Shown here piece after piece: positions 12,289-18,885 of a stretch of 30,757 nucleotides of DNA (the stretch's first letter is position 1; each line of letters opens with the position of its first letter). Made by a program: the position numbers and the translations under genes. The notes under the pieces are model-generated. The model ran no database searches. It was not told the DNA's origin and saw only the letters and a list, made by a program, of their open reading frames with translations. The DNA comes from a virus: positions 1 through 30,757 of IMG/VR virus record IMGVR_UViG_3300028908_000024. One strand, written 5' to 3'.

Positions 12289-13499
12289 GCGTTAAGATGA
12301 TGGGGCTGGTCTGGGAGTCGGCGCTGCCTCCGCGGCAGAAGCTGGTGGCGCTGGCGTATGCGGATCATGCTGATGATGAGGGGTATCATATTTATCCATC
12401 GGTGCGGCGGATGGCTGAAAAGACGGGGTATTCGGAGCGTTCGATCCAGCGGATTAGCCGCCAGCTGGAGACGCTGGGGGTGCTTGTGCTGGTGAAGAAG
12501 GGGCCGTTCGGGACGAATCATTATCGATTGGTGGCCAGTGCGTTGCCTGCGCACGGGGGTGACAGTTTGTCACCCGAATATGCTGGCCAAGGTGGGGGTG
12601 ACAATATGACACCCCCCGGTGACAATTTGTCACCCAATACGGAAGCAGGGGGGGGTGACAATTTGTCGGGGGGGGGTGACAAACACGACAGCGCGATTAG
12701 GGTGACAGATGCGACAGAATTTTTGCACGATTTGTCACCCGATCCATCAATTAACCTAAGAGAAACCATCAAAGAACCATCATCCTCTTCTTATGCACCT
12801 GATCGCGTTAATGCGACGGGGCGCGCTGGCCAGAAGGAGAGAGAGCAGGAAGGTGATGATGGATCGATTTTTGATGTCCTGGCTGAGCTGAACATTTTTG
12901 GGGGAGTGGCCAATGATGTGATCAATAAGTTTTATGTGGCGGCTGGCCGGACGCTGACGCAGGATGATGTGCGGGCGTGGGGGCGATGGCTGGATGCTGA
13001 GAATGCCCGCGGGCGGAATGTGACGCCGGGCCTGGTGGTGACGGCGCTGCGGGCTGGTCGGACGGCTGATGAGCGCTGGTATGAAGCGGCGGATGAGGCT
13101 GCCGGGGGGTTGATGGTGCTGGGGGATGAGGATGATGTGATGCCGCTGGATGAGGCGCTGGCTGTGGTGCAGCGGGTTGCGGATGAGATCGACGGGGCGG
13201 CGCCGATGGTGGGTGATGAGGATGAGGCTGTGCGCTGGTGGGAGGAGGCGATGACTGAGCTGCATGTTGCGTATGGTGGCCGCTATAATCGGCTGTTTGC
13301 GCAGACGCAACTGACGGATGCGGCCAATGATGAGCTGGTTGTGACGTGTGCGGATGAGTTGGTGCAGGCGCAGATGGTGCGGCTGCAGGGTCTGTTTAAG
13401 CGGCGGCTGGCGCGCATTGCCGGGCGTCAGGTGCGTGTGCGTTTTGTGACTTCGGCCTCGGCGATGGCGGGCGATGAGGTTCTGGAGGTGGCGGCGTGA
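12285..13499 (+). CDS. Replication initiator / replisome organiser with HTH and DnaA-N-like ends (404 aa)
   Basis: Residues about 5-85 form a winged HTH_36-type domain (LPPRQKLVALAYADHADDEG, IYPSVRRMAEKTGYSERSIQ, ISRQLETLGVLVLVKKG) found in phage replication initiators. Residues about 88-150 are a Gly/Asp/Ser-rich linker encoded by iterons (GGDNLSP repeats). A helical segment follows at about 195-265, with DVRAWGRWLDAENARG. The C-terminal about 75 residues (WWEEAMTELHVAYGGRYNRL; ELVVTCADELVQAQMVRLQG; VRVRFV) resemble the DnaA N-terminal domain, which recruits helicase. The plan, with ori repeats inside the initiator gene, parallels lambda O. The initiator call is strong; the helicase-recruiter role is inferred. 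Confidence 0.78.
   Translation: MSVKMMGLVWESALPPRQKLVALAYADHADDEGYHIYPSVRRMAEKTGYSERSIQRISRQLETLGVLVLVKKGPFGTNHYRLVASALPAHGGDSLSPEYAGQGGGDNMTPPGDNLSPNTEAGGGDNLSGGGDKHDSAIRVTDATEFLHDLSPDPSINLRETIKEPSSSSYAPDRVNATGRAGQKEREQEGDDGSIFDVLAELNIFGGVANDVINKFYVAAGRTLTQDDVRAWGRWLDAENARGRNVTPGLVVTALRAGRTADERWYEAADEAAGGLMVLGDEDDVMPLDEALAVVQRVADEIDGAAPMVGDEDEAVRWWEEAMTELHVAYGGRYNRLFAQTQLTDAANDELVVTCADELVQAQMVRLQGLFKRRLARIAGRQVRVRFVTSASAMAGDEVLEVAA
12557..12740. other. Probable replication origin: iteron array inside the initiator gene
   Basis: Copies of the half-site GGGTGACA, several paired as palindromes: GGGTGACAGTTTGTCACCC (12557-12575), GGTGACAATTTGTCACC (12618-12634) and GGGTGACAATTTGTC (12653-12667). 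Single sites lie at 12596, 12674, 12700 and (inverted) 12733. The DNA right after (12741-12815: ATCAATTAACC, AAACCATCAAAG, CATCATCC) is markedly A/T-richer than the rest of the gene, fitting an unwinding region. Confidence 0.82.
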
Positions 13500-14020
13500 G
13501 TCGGCGTGGCGGGATGCATGTGAGTGTGCGCCGGGTTGTGCCTGGTGCGGCTGTGCTGCGGGCGGCGCGGTTGCTGGATATGATGTACAAGCCGAGCGAG
13601 ATCGCGTATGAGCTGAAGATCCAGCAGCGGGCGATTTATGAGGTGCTGATTCCGCTGGGATTGCCGCATGAGCGGGATGAGCATGGGCATATCTGGCTGC
13701 ATGGTCCGGCGGTGCGGGCGTGGCTGGAGGTGGCGACCCGCGGGCCGAAATATGAGCTGGCCGATGATGAGTTGTTTTGTTTGAAGTGTTTTGAGCCCCG
13801 GTCCCCCTCCCAGCCTCCCCCGGGCCCCCTCCCAGCCTCCCCCGCAAGCGGGGGCGGAGCGGGGGCGGAGCTGGTGCGGAATGGACGGTTTGTGATGCTC
13901 CGGGCGACGTGCCCGGTCTGCGGCGCCGAGATGTATAAGGGCGTCGGTAAACGCATGGCGCGGCGTCTGGCGGCGTCGGGCCTGATCGATGAGAAAGATT
14001 TGGAGGTTTTTGATGTCTAA
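13496..14020 (+). CDS. HTH plus split zinc-ribbon protein (174 aa)
   Basis: GTG overlaps the initiator stop (GTGA), with GGAGG seven bases upstream. Residues about 22-75 look like a helix-turn-helix/excisionase-like fold: MYKPSEIAYELKIQQRAIYE, VLIPLGLPHERDEHGHIWLH and GPAVRAWLE. A zinc ribbon follows with CLKC (about residue 98) and CPVC (about residue 140). Between the two Cys pairs sits a low-complexity insert (SPSQPPPGPLPASPASGGGA) encoded by a C/G-tract palindrome. It could regulate early genes or act as a recombination directionality factor; this is not shown. Confidence 0.62.
   Translation: MSRRGGMHVSVRRVVPGAAVLRAARLLDMMYKPSEIAYELKIQQRAIYEVLIPLGLPHERDEHGHIWLHGPAVRAWLEVATRGPKYELADDELFCLKCFEPRSPSQPPPGPLPASPASGGGAGAELVRNGRFVMLRATCPVCGAEMYKGVGKRMARRLAASGLIDEKDLEVFDV
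13798..13867 (+). repeat. C/G-tract palindromic repeat inserted in the zinc-ribbon gene
   Basis: A duplicated GCCCCCTCCCAGCCTCCCCC-like segment is followed by the palindrome CCCCCGC AAGCGGGGGCGG and GAGCGGGGGCGGAG. It shares the 'CCCCC-GCARGCGG-GGG' core with copies at 20646, 28785 and 29272. Confidence 0.75.
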
Positions 14021-14297
14021 GCGATCTCGAAGGGCAAGGAATGCCAGGCGGGCCATAATGGCGGCGGCCTGGGATGAGCAGGCGGCGGAGGCGATGCCAC
14101 CGGCTGTCAGCGTTTCGCAGTTGCCGGTGGATGTTGGCGATGAGGCTGTGACGATGACGCCTGCGCCTGAGGCGTGGGAATCATCGGAAGAGCTGGATGA
14201 GCGGGAAAAGCGGATGGCGCTGGCGGCGGCGATTGTGTTGTCGGCCATCTGGCTGGCGCTGGCGTTCGGCGTACTAATTCCTCTGCTGAGAGGTTAA
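14013..14297 (+). CDS. Tail-anchored small membrane protein (94 aa)
   Basis: ATG at 14013 has GGAGG six bases upstream and overlaps the end of the previous gene. The N-terminus is very basic (SKRSRRARNARRAIM). An acidic, Pro-rich middle (MTPAPEAWESSEELDEREKR) leads to a single C-terminal TM segment at about residues 71-91 (LAAAIVLSAIWLALAFGVLI). Basic N-terminus in the cytoplasm and a C-terminal anchor are likely. It sits directly before a membrane-anchored ATPase and may be its partner; this is inference from position. Confidence 0.58.
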   Translation: MSKRSRRARNARRAIMAAAWDEQAAEAMPPAVSVSQLPVDVGDEAVTMTPAPEAWESSEELDEREKRMALAAAIVLSAIWLALAFGVLIPLLRG

Positions 14298-14320
14298 TCA
14301 GCGCAAAATGGGGGGGACCC

Positions 14321-15736
14321 ATGGAAAAGTTCATGTCGCTATTTTTTCTTGCTATCACATTCATCATCGGCTTGCCCGTCATTATGCTGACGGTGCGGGT
14401 GATGCTGTCGCCTGCGTTTGACCGGTTTGTTGGTGTACTGGCAGATGTGGCGACGATTATTGTCTGGGGCGGGGCTGTCAGTGTGGTGGCGATGATGATT
14501 GGGGGGGCTGTGTTTGTGCTGGGTCGGGCGATGGCTGCGACGTGGGATAAATTGGTGGATGCGCGGCATATTTGGCCGGATGCGAATGGCCAGTTTCCCA
14601 TCGTGAAGATGGACAAGGCGTATGCGGACCTGACGCCGGAGAGTGTGCGTCTGATGGCGAGTATGGTGGCGACGATGGGGGCGTTCGGGCAGAAGCCGAC
14701 GGCGGCGACGATTGGGCGGTTCATGCAGGAGGCGATCCCGCGGGCGATGGCGGATATAGAGATGCCACCTCTGCTGGATGATGAGGAGCAGATGGATGAC
14801 GGGTTCGATATCGGGCGTGTGGACCCGGTGACGGCTCCGCACTGGCTGTTCATCGGTCAGACGGGCAGTGGTAAGAGTACGGCGATGTTTACGGTGCTCC
14901 GGCAGTTGCGGGAGCGCTATGGGGCGGAGTTTGTGATCTGCGAGCCTGGGGGTGTTGACTGGAATGATCAGGCTGATTTCATCAGCTATGATGATATTGC
15001 TGGTGCGATCGAGGCGGAGTATGAGGTGATGAAGGAGCGGCAGGCGGCGTTGCGTGAGGCGGATGTGAATCATGTGAGCCGGATGCCTGATCCGCTGCCG
15101 TACCGGTATATGGTGCTGGAGGAGACGGATAGTTTGTTAGATAATCTGAGCCGGGACCGGGCGAAGGATGCGATTTTCCATTTGCGGGAGATCGCCCGGA
15201 TGGGCCGGAAGACGGGTATTGGTCTGATTGCGCTGAGTCAGACGGCGCTGGCGGATGTGTTCAATACGCATGTGCGCGGGAATCTGAGCAATGTGTATCT
15301 GTTTCGCGGGAGCCAGCAGATCGCGAGGATTTGGGGGGTGAGCAAGCTGGTGGATCTGCAGGCGTTGCAGCCGGGCCAGGCGTTCGATGTGAGTTATGAG
15401 CGTGTGGTGCAGTTTCCGATGGCTGAGCGCCCGGTGCTGAGTGAGTTGCGGCGTGGTGCCGGAGCGGTGCGAGATGGTGCCGGGCGTGTGCGGAGCGGTG
15501 CCAGCACCGGTAAAAATGGTGTCAGCACCGCCAGCACCGGGCGAAATGGTTCAGCACCGGTGGTGCTGGCGCCAGTGCTGCCACCTGGGCGGCGACCAGG
15601 GCATCGGGAGGCGGCGATGATGCGGGCCTGGTATCATGATGGTGTCAGTAAAACGGAGATTGCGAGACGTATCTGGGGCTATAAGAGTTCGGATGTGTGG
15701 CCCTGGGTGATCGATGCGATTGAGGGGAGGTTGTAA
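14321..15736 (+). CDS. Membrane-anchored FtsK/HerA-type ATPase with C-terminal HTH (471 aa)
   Basis: Two N-terminal TM segments lie at about residues 5-30 (LFFLAITFIIGLPVIMLTV) and 41-70 (ATIIVWGGAVSVVAMMIGGA). A motor domain follows with Walker A GQTGSGKST (about 179-187), FVICEPGG, a Walker B-like strand YMVLEETDSL (about 264) and the sensor region GLIALSQT. These are features of FtsK/SpoIIIE/HerA/TraG DNA translocases. A repetitive linker (about 390-425) leads to a helix-turn-helix end (MMRAWYHDGVSKTEIARRIW). Such ATPases pump DNA along or through membranes and are unusual in siphophages. There is no obvious ribosome site beyond GGGGGGACC. Confidence 0.75.
   Translation: MEKFMSLFFLAITFIIGLPVIMLTVRVMLSPAFDRFVGVLADVATIIVWGGAVSVVAMMIGGAVFVLGRAMAATWDKLVDARHIWPDANGQFPIVKMDKAYADLTPESVRLMASMVATMGAFGQKPTAATIGRFMQEAIPRAMADIEMPPLLDDEEQMDDGFDIGRVDPVTAPHWLFIGQTGSGKSTAMFTVLRQLRERYGAEFVICEPGGVDWNDQADFISYDDIAGAIEAEYEVMKERQAALREADVNHVSRMPDPLPYRYMVLEETDSLLDNLSRDRAKDAIFHLREIARMGRKTGIGLIALSQTALADVFNTHVRGNLSNVYLFRGSQQIARIWGVSKLVDLQALQPGQAFDVSYERVVQFPMAERPVLSELRRGAGAVRDGAGRVRSGASTGKNGVSTASTGRNGSAPVVLAPVLPPGRRPGHREAAMMRAWYHDGVSKTEIARRIWGYKSSDVWPWVIDAIEGRL
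15502..15559 (+). repeat. Four CAGCACCG octamers in the ATPase linker
   Basis: CAGCACCG at 15502, 15523, 15532 and 15552, inside a 30-bp imperfect direct repeat; CGGTGC elements lie upstream. The region codes for a Gly/Ser/Thr linker before the HTH domain. It could be a DNA binding cluster for the encoded ATPase or a simple coding repeat. Confidence 0.6.
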
Positions 15737-15737
15737 G

Positions 15738-16025
15738 ATGAAGCAGTGGCCAGATGTCGGAGGCCAGATTTCGGGGGCTGATGGCTGCGAGATGTCGTTT
15801 TGGGTGCGGCGATCGCAATTGCGGTGGGCACGGTATTTGGCGACGACTGAGCGGCCTCCGATAGCGTGGGATGATGGCCGCGGGGCCCGCGGATGGGTGC
15901 GGGCGTTTGCGGCGTTGTTTGGCTGGCGATTTGGTGATGTTTCCCGGTCCGCCCGCGGGCGGCGGTCCGTTTCTCATAAATCGGTCAAAAAATCATCATT
16001 CAAAAATGGGAGGATATCACGGTGA
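15738..16025 (+). CDS. Hypothetical basic protein (95 aa)
   Basis: ATG at 15738 has GGGGAGG seven bases upstream. The product begins MKQWPDVGGQISGADGCEMS, then SFWVRRSQLRWARYLATTER, and ends very basic (KSVKKSSFKNGRISR). The first codons contain an 'AGATGTCGGAGG' repeat element also found at 21414-21442. No family recognised; it overlaps the next gene by GTGA. Confidence 0.45.
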   Translation: MKQWPDVGGQISGADGCEMSFWVRRSQLRWARYLATTERPPIAWDDGRGARGWVRAFAALFGWRFGDVSRSARGRRSVSHKSVKKSSFKNGRISR

Positions 16026-16255
16026 AATGTGATTTCTGCGGACGTGAGTTCAAATTAAGTGCTGGAAGTTATCGGCTATTGCCGATTATGGACCTGCGGC
16101 AGTTTCCACCGAGGGGCGTCTATGCCTGTTCCGCCTGTGTGGATGCGGAGGGGGTTGAGGCGCTGGTTGATCAATGGTTTCTCGCTGCCGAAGGTGATCA
16201 GGTGCGATCGCAGCGGCGACAGGATATGATGACGCTAATGGAGGCGGCGGCATGA
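16022..16255 (+). CDS. Small zinc-finger protein (77 aa)
   Basis: GTG start overlaps the previous stop; GGGAGG lies upstream. The first residues give MKCDFCGREFKLSAG and, about 30 residues later, YACSACVDAEGVEAL, so two C-x2-C knuckles could bind one zinc. The C-terminal half is helical. It resembles many small phage zinc-binding proteins of unknown role. Confidence 0.58.
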   Translation: MKCDFCGREFKLSAGSYRLLPIMDLRQFPPRGVYACSACVDAEGVEALVDQWFLAAEGDQVRSQRRQDMMTLMEAAA

Positions 16256-16575
16256 GGTATCTGTTTCGTGTTCTGCCGATAATGGCGATCATTTTCCAGG
16301 CAGGCATATCCGGGGCGTGGTGGGCCGGGCAACTTACGGTCCCACTGCCTCCGGCCTGGGGCTGGTTTGGTGCGGGCATCATTGGTATAACGATACAGAT
16401 GGCTGATGCTGACCGGATCGCACCGGGCGAGCGGCGGTCATGGCTGGTCAATAATCCGGGCGCCTATTCTGTTGCCGAATTGGCCCGGCAATGGGGTGTC
16501 AGCGAGCGCACGGTGCGCCGTGATTTGGTTGCTGCCGGCTTCCATAAAAATGGCGATGGGAGGTGGCATCGATGA
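16252..16575 (+). CDS. Membrane-anchored helix-turn-helix protein (107 aa)
   Basis: ATGA overlap with the previous gene. Two hydrophobic stretches lie at about residues 4-28 (LFRVLPIMAIIFQAGISGAW) and 33-52 (PPAWGWFGAGIIGITIQM). A cytoplasmic helix-turn-helix follows (YSVAELARQWGVSERTVRRD, then LVAAGFHKNGDGRWHR) at about residues 70-107. The HTH matches the pattern of resolvase/DeoR-like DNA-binding tails. A DNA-binding domain tied to the membrane, encoded close to a membrane ATPase with an HTH, suggests membrane-linked DNA handling. Confidence 0.62.
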   Translation: MRYLFRVLPIMAIIFQAGISGAWWAGQLTVPLPPAWGWFGAGIIGITIQMADADRIAPGERRSWLVNNPGAYSVAELARQWGVSERTVRRDLVAAGFHKNGDGRWHR

Positions 16576-16817
16576 GTTGCTCGCCGAAGTCTCTGAAATG
16601 GAATCGGTATTCTGCCCTGCAATCTGGATGGCTGGCAGGTTATGGTGATTTGACTTATATCGTCGAGGAAACGCTGGGCCGATATCGGCTATCTGTGCAA
16701 TATGGTATCGGCGATCCGGGTTATCTGGGCTGGTTTAATAGCCTGGATGAGGCGAAGCGGCGGGCGCAATTCGATTTCGATCGCCAATTCGAGGAGATGC
16801 GTGATGATCAATCGTGA
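16572..16817 (+). CDS. Hypothetical small protein (81 aa)
   Basis: ATG at 16572 overlaps the previous TGA, with GGGAGG eight bases upstream. It reads SLKWNRYSALQSGWLAGYGD, then VEETLGRYRLSVQYG and LGWFNSLDEAKRRAQFDFDR. It is predicted beta-strand rich with a final helix, possibly a small two-layer fold. It overlaps the integrase start region. No family is named. Confidence 0.52.
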   Translation: MSCSPKSLKWNRYSALQSGWLAGYGDLTYIVEETLGRYRLSVQYGIGDPGYLGWFNSLDEAKRRAQFDFDRQFEEMRDDQS

Positions 16818-17829
16818 TAATTACATGGTGTTGCAGCAATATCTGAGATATCAATCTGAGGTGATGCTGCTTGCCGATGAAACGGTGTCACGCAAGGAGA
16901 ATCGCCTGCGGTATTTACTGATCTGGTCTGGAGAAATAGGTTTTGAAAAATGCCAGGCCATCCGGCCAGTTTTTCCGCGCTGGTTGGATGGTTCTGGCTT
17001 GCATGATATTGGACAGCGCCGGACATGCATGGATGTGCGGTCGTTTTTGATATGGCTTCGGAGACGCTGGCCGCGGCGATATCAATCACTGACTGATGAC
17101 TGGATTGAGACGATTCGTCCGGTGCGGGCGGTTATGCGGCCGCACGACGACCGTCAGATCGTGACCGTGGAGATGGTGCGGGCGCTGTTGGATGTGCCTG
17201 CCAATACGCTGGCAACACAGCGTGAACAGGCTGCTGCAGCAATGCTGTTTTTAAGCGGAATCCGGGCGCGGGCATTTGTGACACTGCCCATTCGGGCAGT
17301 TGATATGGATGAGTTGATCGTGCTACAGTATCCTGAGCTTGGTGTGGAAACAAAAACAAAAAAGGCCATCAAAACAGCATTATTGCCGATTGACGACCTG
17401 ATTGATGTTGTGCGGGCCTGGGATATGTTTGTGCGAAATGAGCTCCCCCCTCATGCATTATGGTGGCCAGTAATGCGTAGTCATAATGGCATTATCCGCC
17501 TGGCTAATGAATCACCAGGCGTACATCGTGATAGCGTATTGCGGCGGCGGTTGGCTGGTCTATTTCGTCGTGCGGGCCTGGCCCCATTGAGTCCGCATAA
17601 GTTTCGCCATGGTCACGCAGTCTATGCGCTCAAGCGGGCAAAGACGATGGCGGATCTGAAGGCGGTAAGCCAGAATTTGGGACATGCGAATATAGGTATC
17701 ACTGATGGCATTTATGCTGTGCTAGGAGATGCTGATGTGGCAGGGCGGATCGCCGGATTGGGCACCATGACAGAAGAAGATGATAAGCTCACCCGTCTCA
17801 TACAGATATTGGAGGATAGATTGCTATGA
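16804..17829 (+). CDS. int: Tyrosine recombinase / phage integrase (341 aa)
   Basis: ATG at 16804 has GAGGAG six bases upstream; a longer frame upstream overlaps the previous gene and is not used. Residues about 1-110 fit an N-terminal SAM-like core-binding domain. The catalytic domain shows Arg154 (SGIRARA), His265-x2-Arg268 (HKFRHGHA), His294 (NLGHANIG) and the nucleophile Tyr304 (IYAVLG), the R-H-R-H-Y set of the family. It would recombine the phage attachment site with the host copy. The attachment core is 49 bp downstream of its stop. The second Lys of the active site was not located with certainty. Confidence 0.9.
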   Translation: MINRDNYMVLQQYLRYQSEVMLLADETVSRKENRLRYLLIWSGEIGFEKCQAIRPVFPRWLDGSGLHDIGQRRTCMDVRSFLIWLRRRWPRRYQSLTDDWIETIRPVRAVMRPHDDRQIVTVEMVRALLDVPANTLATQREQAAAAMLFLSGIRARAFVTLPIRAVDMDELIVLQYPELGVETKTKKAIKTALLPIDDLIDVVRAWDMFVRNELPPHALWWPVMRSHNGIIRLANESPGVHRDSVLRRRLAGLFRRAGLAPLSPHKFRHGHAVYALKRAKTMADLKAVSQNLGHANIGITDGIYAVLGDADVAGRIAGLGTMTEEDDKLTRLIQILEDRLL

Positions 17830-17845
17830 TTTGCATGCAAAAAGA

Positions 17846-17873
17846 AAGGCCCCCAGCTATTGCTGAGAGCCTC
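17846..17873 (-). terminator. Imperfect hairpin after the integrase
   Basis: GGCCCCCAGC TATT GCTGAGAGCC pairs partly (GGC/GCC and CAGC/GCTG). On the minus strand it is followed by TTTCTTTTT, so it would act as a leftward terminator, perhaps carried over from sequence next to a host tRNA. Confidence 0.4.
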
Positions 17874-17877
17874 AAAA

Positions 17878-17914
17878 GGTCGGGGCGAGAGGACTTGAAC
17901 CTCCGACCTCACGG
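17878..17914 (-). other. attP: Attachment core (attP): 3' part of a tRNA-Pro
   Basis: On the minus strand the segment reads as a tRNA 3' end: variable bases AGGTC, T-arm GGAGG TTCAAGT CCTCT, acceptor strand CGCCCCG, then ACC. The GTCGGAGGTTC and CGCCCCGACC features match bacterial tRNA-Pro. Upstream (18 bases beyond) the anticodon arm is not tRNA-like, so only a fragment is present, as in phage attachment sites that restore a host tRNA gene. It is next to the integrase. Confidence 0.8.
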
Positions 17915-18033
17915 ACGGATGTTCTAGTTCTCTCAACGGTATGATAATTCTTGGGAATTTTATTCATTTCGTACGAATAGATTTCGGTGATCACTACTGT
18001 TCCTTATGTAAGAATCGAAACGGATGTGCTATA
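17915..18033 (+). other. Short intergenic region after attP
   Basis: This 119-bp stretch is A/T-richer than the genome. It contains the perfect palindrome TTCGTACGAA (17968-17977), a possible integrase or excisionase arm site. An extended -10-like TGCTATAAT (18027-18035) overlaps the nuclease start. Confidence 0.35.
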
Positions 18034-18414
18034 ATGCCAATGAAACCGCGAACGCATTCGATCACACGCCGACAGCGAGACGAAAGACCATCTGCATCAC
18101 GACGTGGTTATGGTCGCAAATGGAAGCGATTAAGAATCCTATATCTCAAACGGCATCCAATTTGCGAGAATCCATTTGAGATAACGGATCATATTGTTCC
18201 AGCAACAGATGTCGATCATATTATCCCCAAGCGGCGGGGGGGGCCGGACCGTTGGGAGAATTTACAAGCATTGTGTCATTCATGCCATAGCAGTAAGACG
18301 AGACTTGAGCAGCAGGACAGATTAAAAATCAATTATCGTGGAACAGAATCAATAGAACAAGTCAAGTTAATTCTTGCCCAACAGTTCAAAGGGAGGGGGG
18401 ATGATAATCTCTAG
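18034..18414 (+). CDS. HNH endonuclease (126 aa)
   Basis: ATG at 18034 (MPMKPRTHSITRRQRDERPS) is the family-typical start, although the frame is open for 31 codons upstream. The basic SASRRGYGRKWKRLR segment precedes the HNH core VDHIIPKRRGGPDRW, ENLQALCHSCHSSKT: His and Asp in DH, Asn in ENL, and His in CHSCH. Only the second C-x2-C zinc knuckle is intact (CENP replaces the first). HNH enzymes next to terS take part in DNA packaging in many HK97-type phages. Base composition is balanced and A/T-richer than its neighbours, suggesting independent acquisition. Confidence 0.85.
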   Translation: MPMKPRTHSITRRQRDERPSASRRGYGRKWKRLRILYLKRHPICENPFEITDHIVPATDVDHIIPKRRGGPDRWENLQALCHSCHSSKTRLEQQDRLKINYRGTESIEQVKLILAQQFKGRGDDNL

Positions 18415-18511
18415 AAAAAAACGAACGGAGACCGCCGGGGAGGTCAACTTCTCACGAAATGATGATTTTTGCTGTTTTCCTAGAGATCGGAGGGAGCTAT
18501 GGATGACGTGA
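18401..18511 (+). CDS. Possible 36-aa ORF between HNH and terS
   Basis: GGGAGGGGGG (18391-18400) immediately precedes ATG at 18401. The product begins MIISRKKRTETAGEVNFSRN and overlaps the terS start by 13 bp in another frame. The ribosome site is strong but too close (0-3 bases), and the peptide has no recognisable features. It may only be a leader for terS translation. Confidence 0.25.
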   Translation: MIISRKKRTETAGEVNFSRNDDFCCFPRDRRELWMT

Positions 18512-18885
18512 TTAAGGCCCCGCGAGCTCCCCAACATCTTGGTCGCCATGCTGCACGATGGTGGAGGAAGGTCGTGCCGCGGTTGGTTGAGCTTGGTATC
18601 GTTGATGTGCGGGCGGATTATGGACGGCTGGTTGTGCTGGCCCAGGCGTGGGGTATGAGCCAGCAGGCTTATCAGAAGATCCAGGATGAGGGATTATTCC
18701 GGCAGGATGAGAATAATGTGACGCGCAAACATCCAGCCCATCAGGTGTGGCGCGATTCGGCGAATATCTACAATAGCCTGGGTAAGGAATTGGGGCTGAC
18801 GCCTCTGAGCAGATCCAGGCTCGGCGTGAAGGATGATGATGGGAATGATGAGCTGATTCAATTCCTGACACGAGGGAGGAAATGA
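18499..18885 (+). CDS. terS: Small terminase subunit, P27-family type (128 aa)
   Basis: GGAGGGAG lies just before ATG. The protein has the P27/terS_2 layout: PRAPQHLGRHAARWWRKVVP, LVELGIVDVRADYGRLVVLA, then EGLFRQDENNVTRKHPAHQV and LGKELGLTPLSRSRLG, with the 'ELGLTP-SRSRL' signature near the C-terminus. TerS binds phage DNA at the packaging start and directs the large subunit. It is between the HNH nuclease and the large terminase, as usual. Confidence 0.88.
   Translation: MDDVIKAPRAPQHLGRHAARWWRKVVPRLVELGIVDVRADYGRLVVLAQAWGMSQQAYQKIQDEGLFRQDENNVTRKHPAHQVWRDSANIYNSLGKELGLTPLSRSRLGVKDDDGNDELIQFLTRGRK

Noticed and set aside
17915-17960. Full tRNA gene at the attachment site
   Set aside because: The bases upstream of the variable loop do not form an anticodon arm, D-arm or 5' acceptor strand. 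Only the 3' part is present.
18027-18035. Extended -10 promoter TGCTATAAT before the HNH gene
   Set aside because: It overlaps the best start codon of the gene, and no convincing -35 box is at the right distance. Mentioned only in the intergenic entry.
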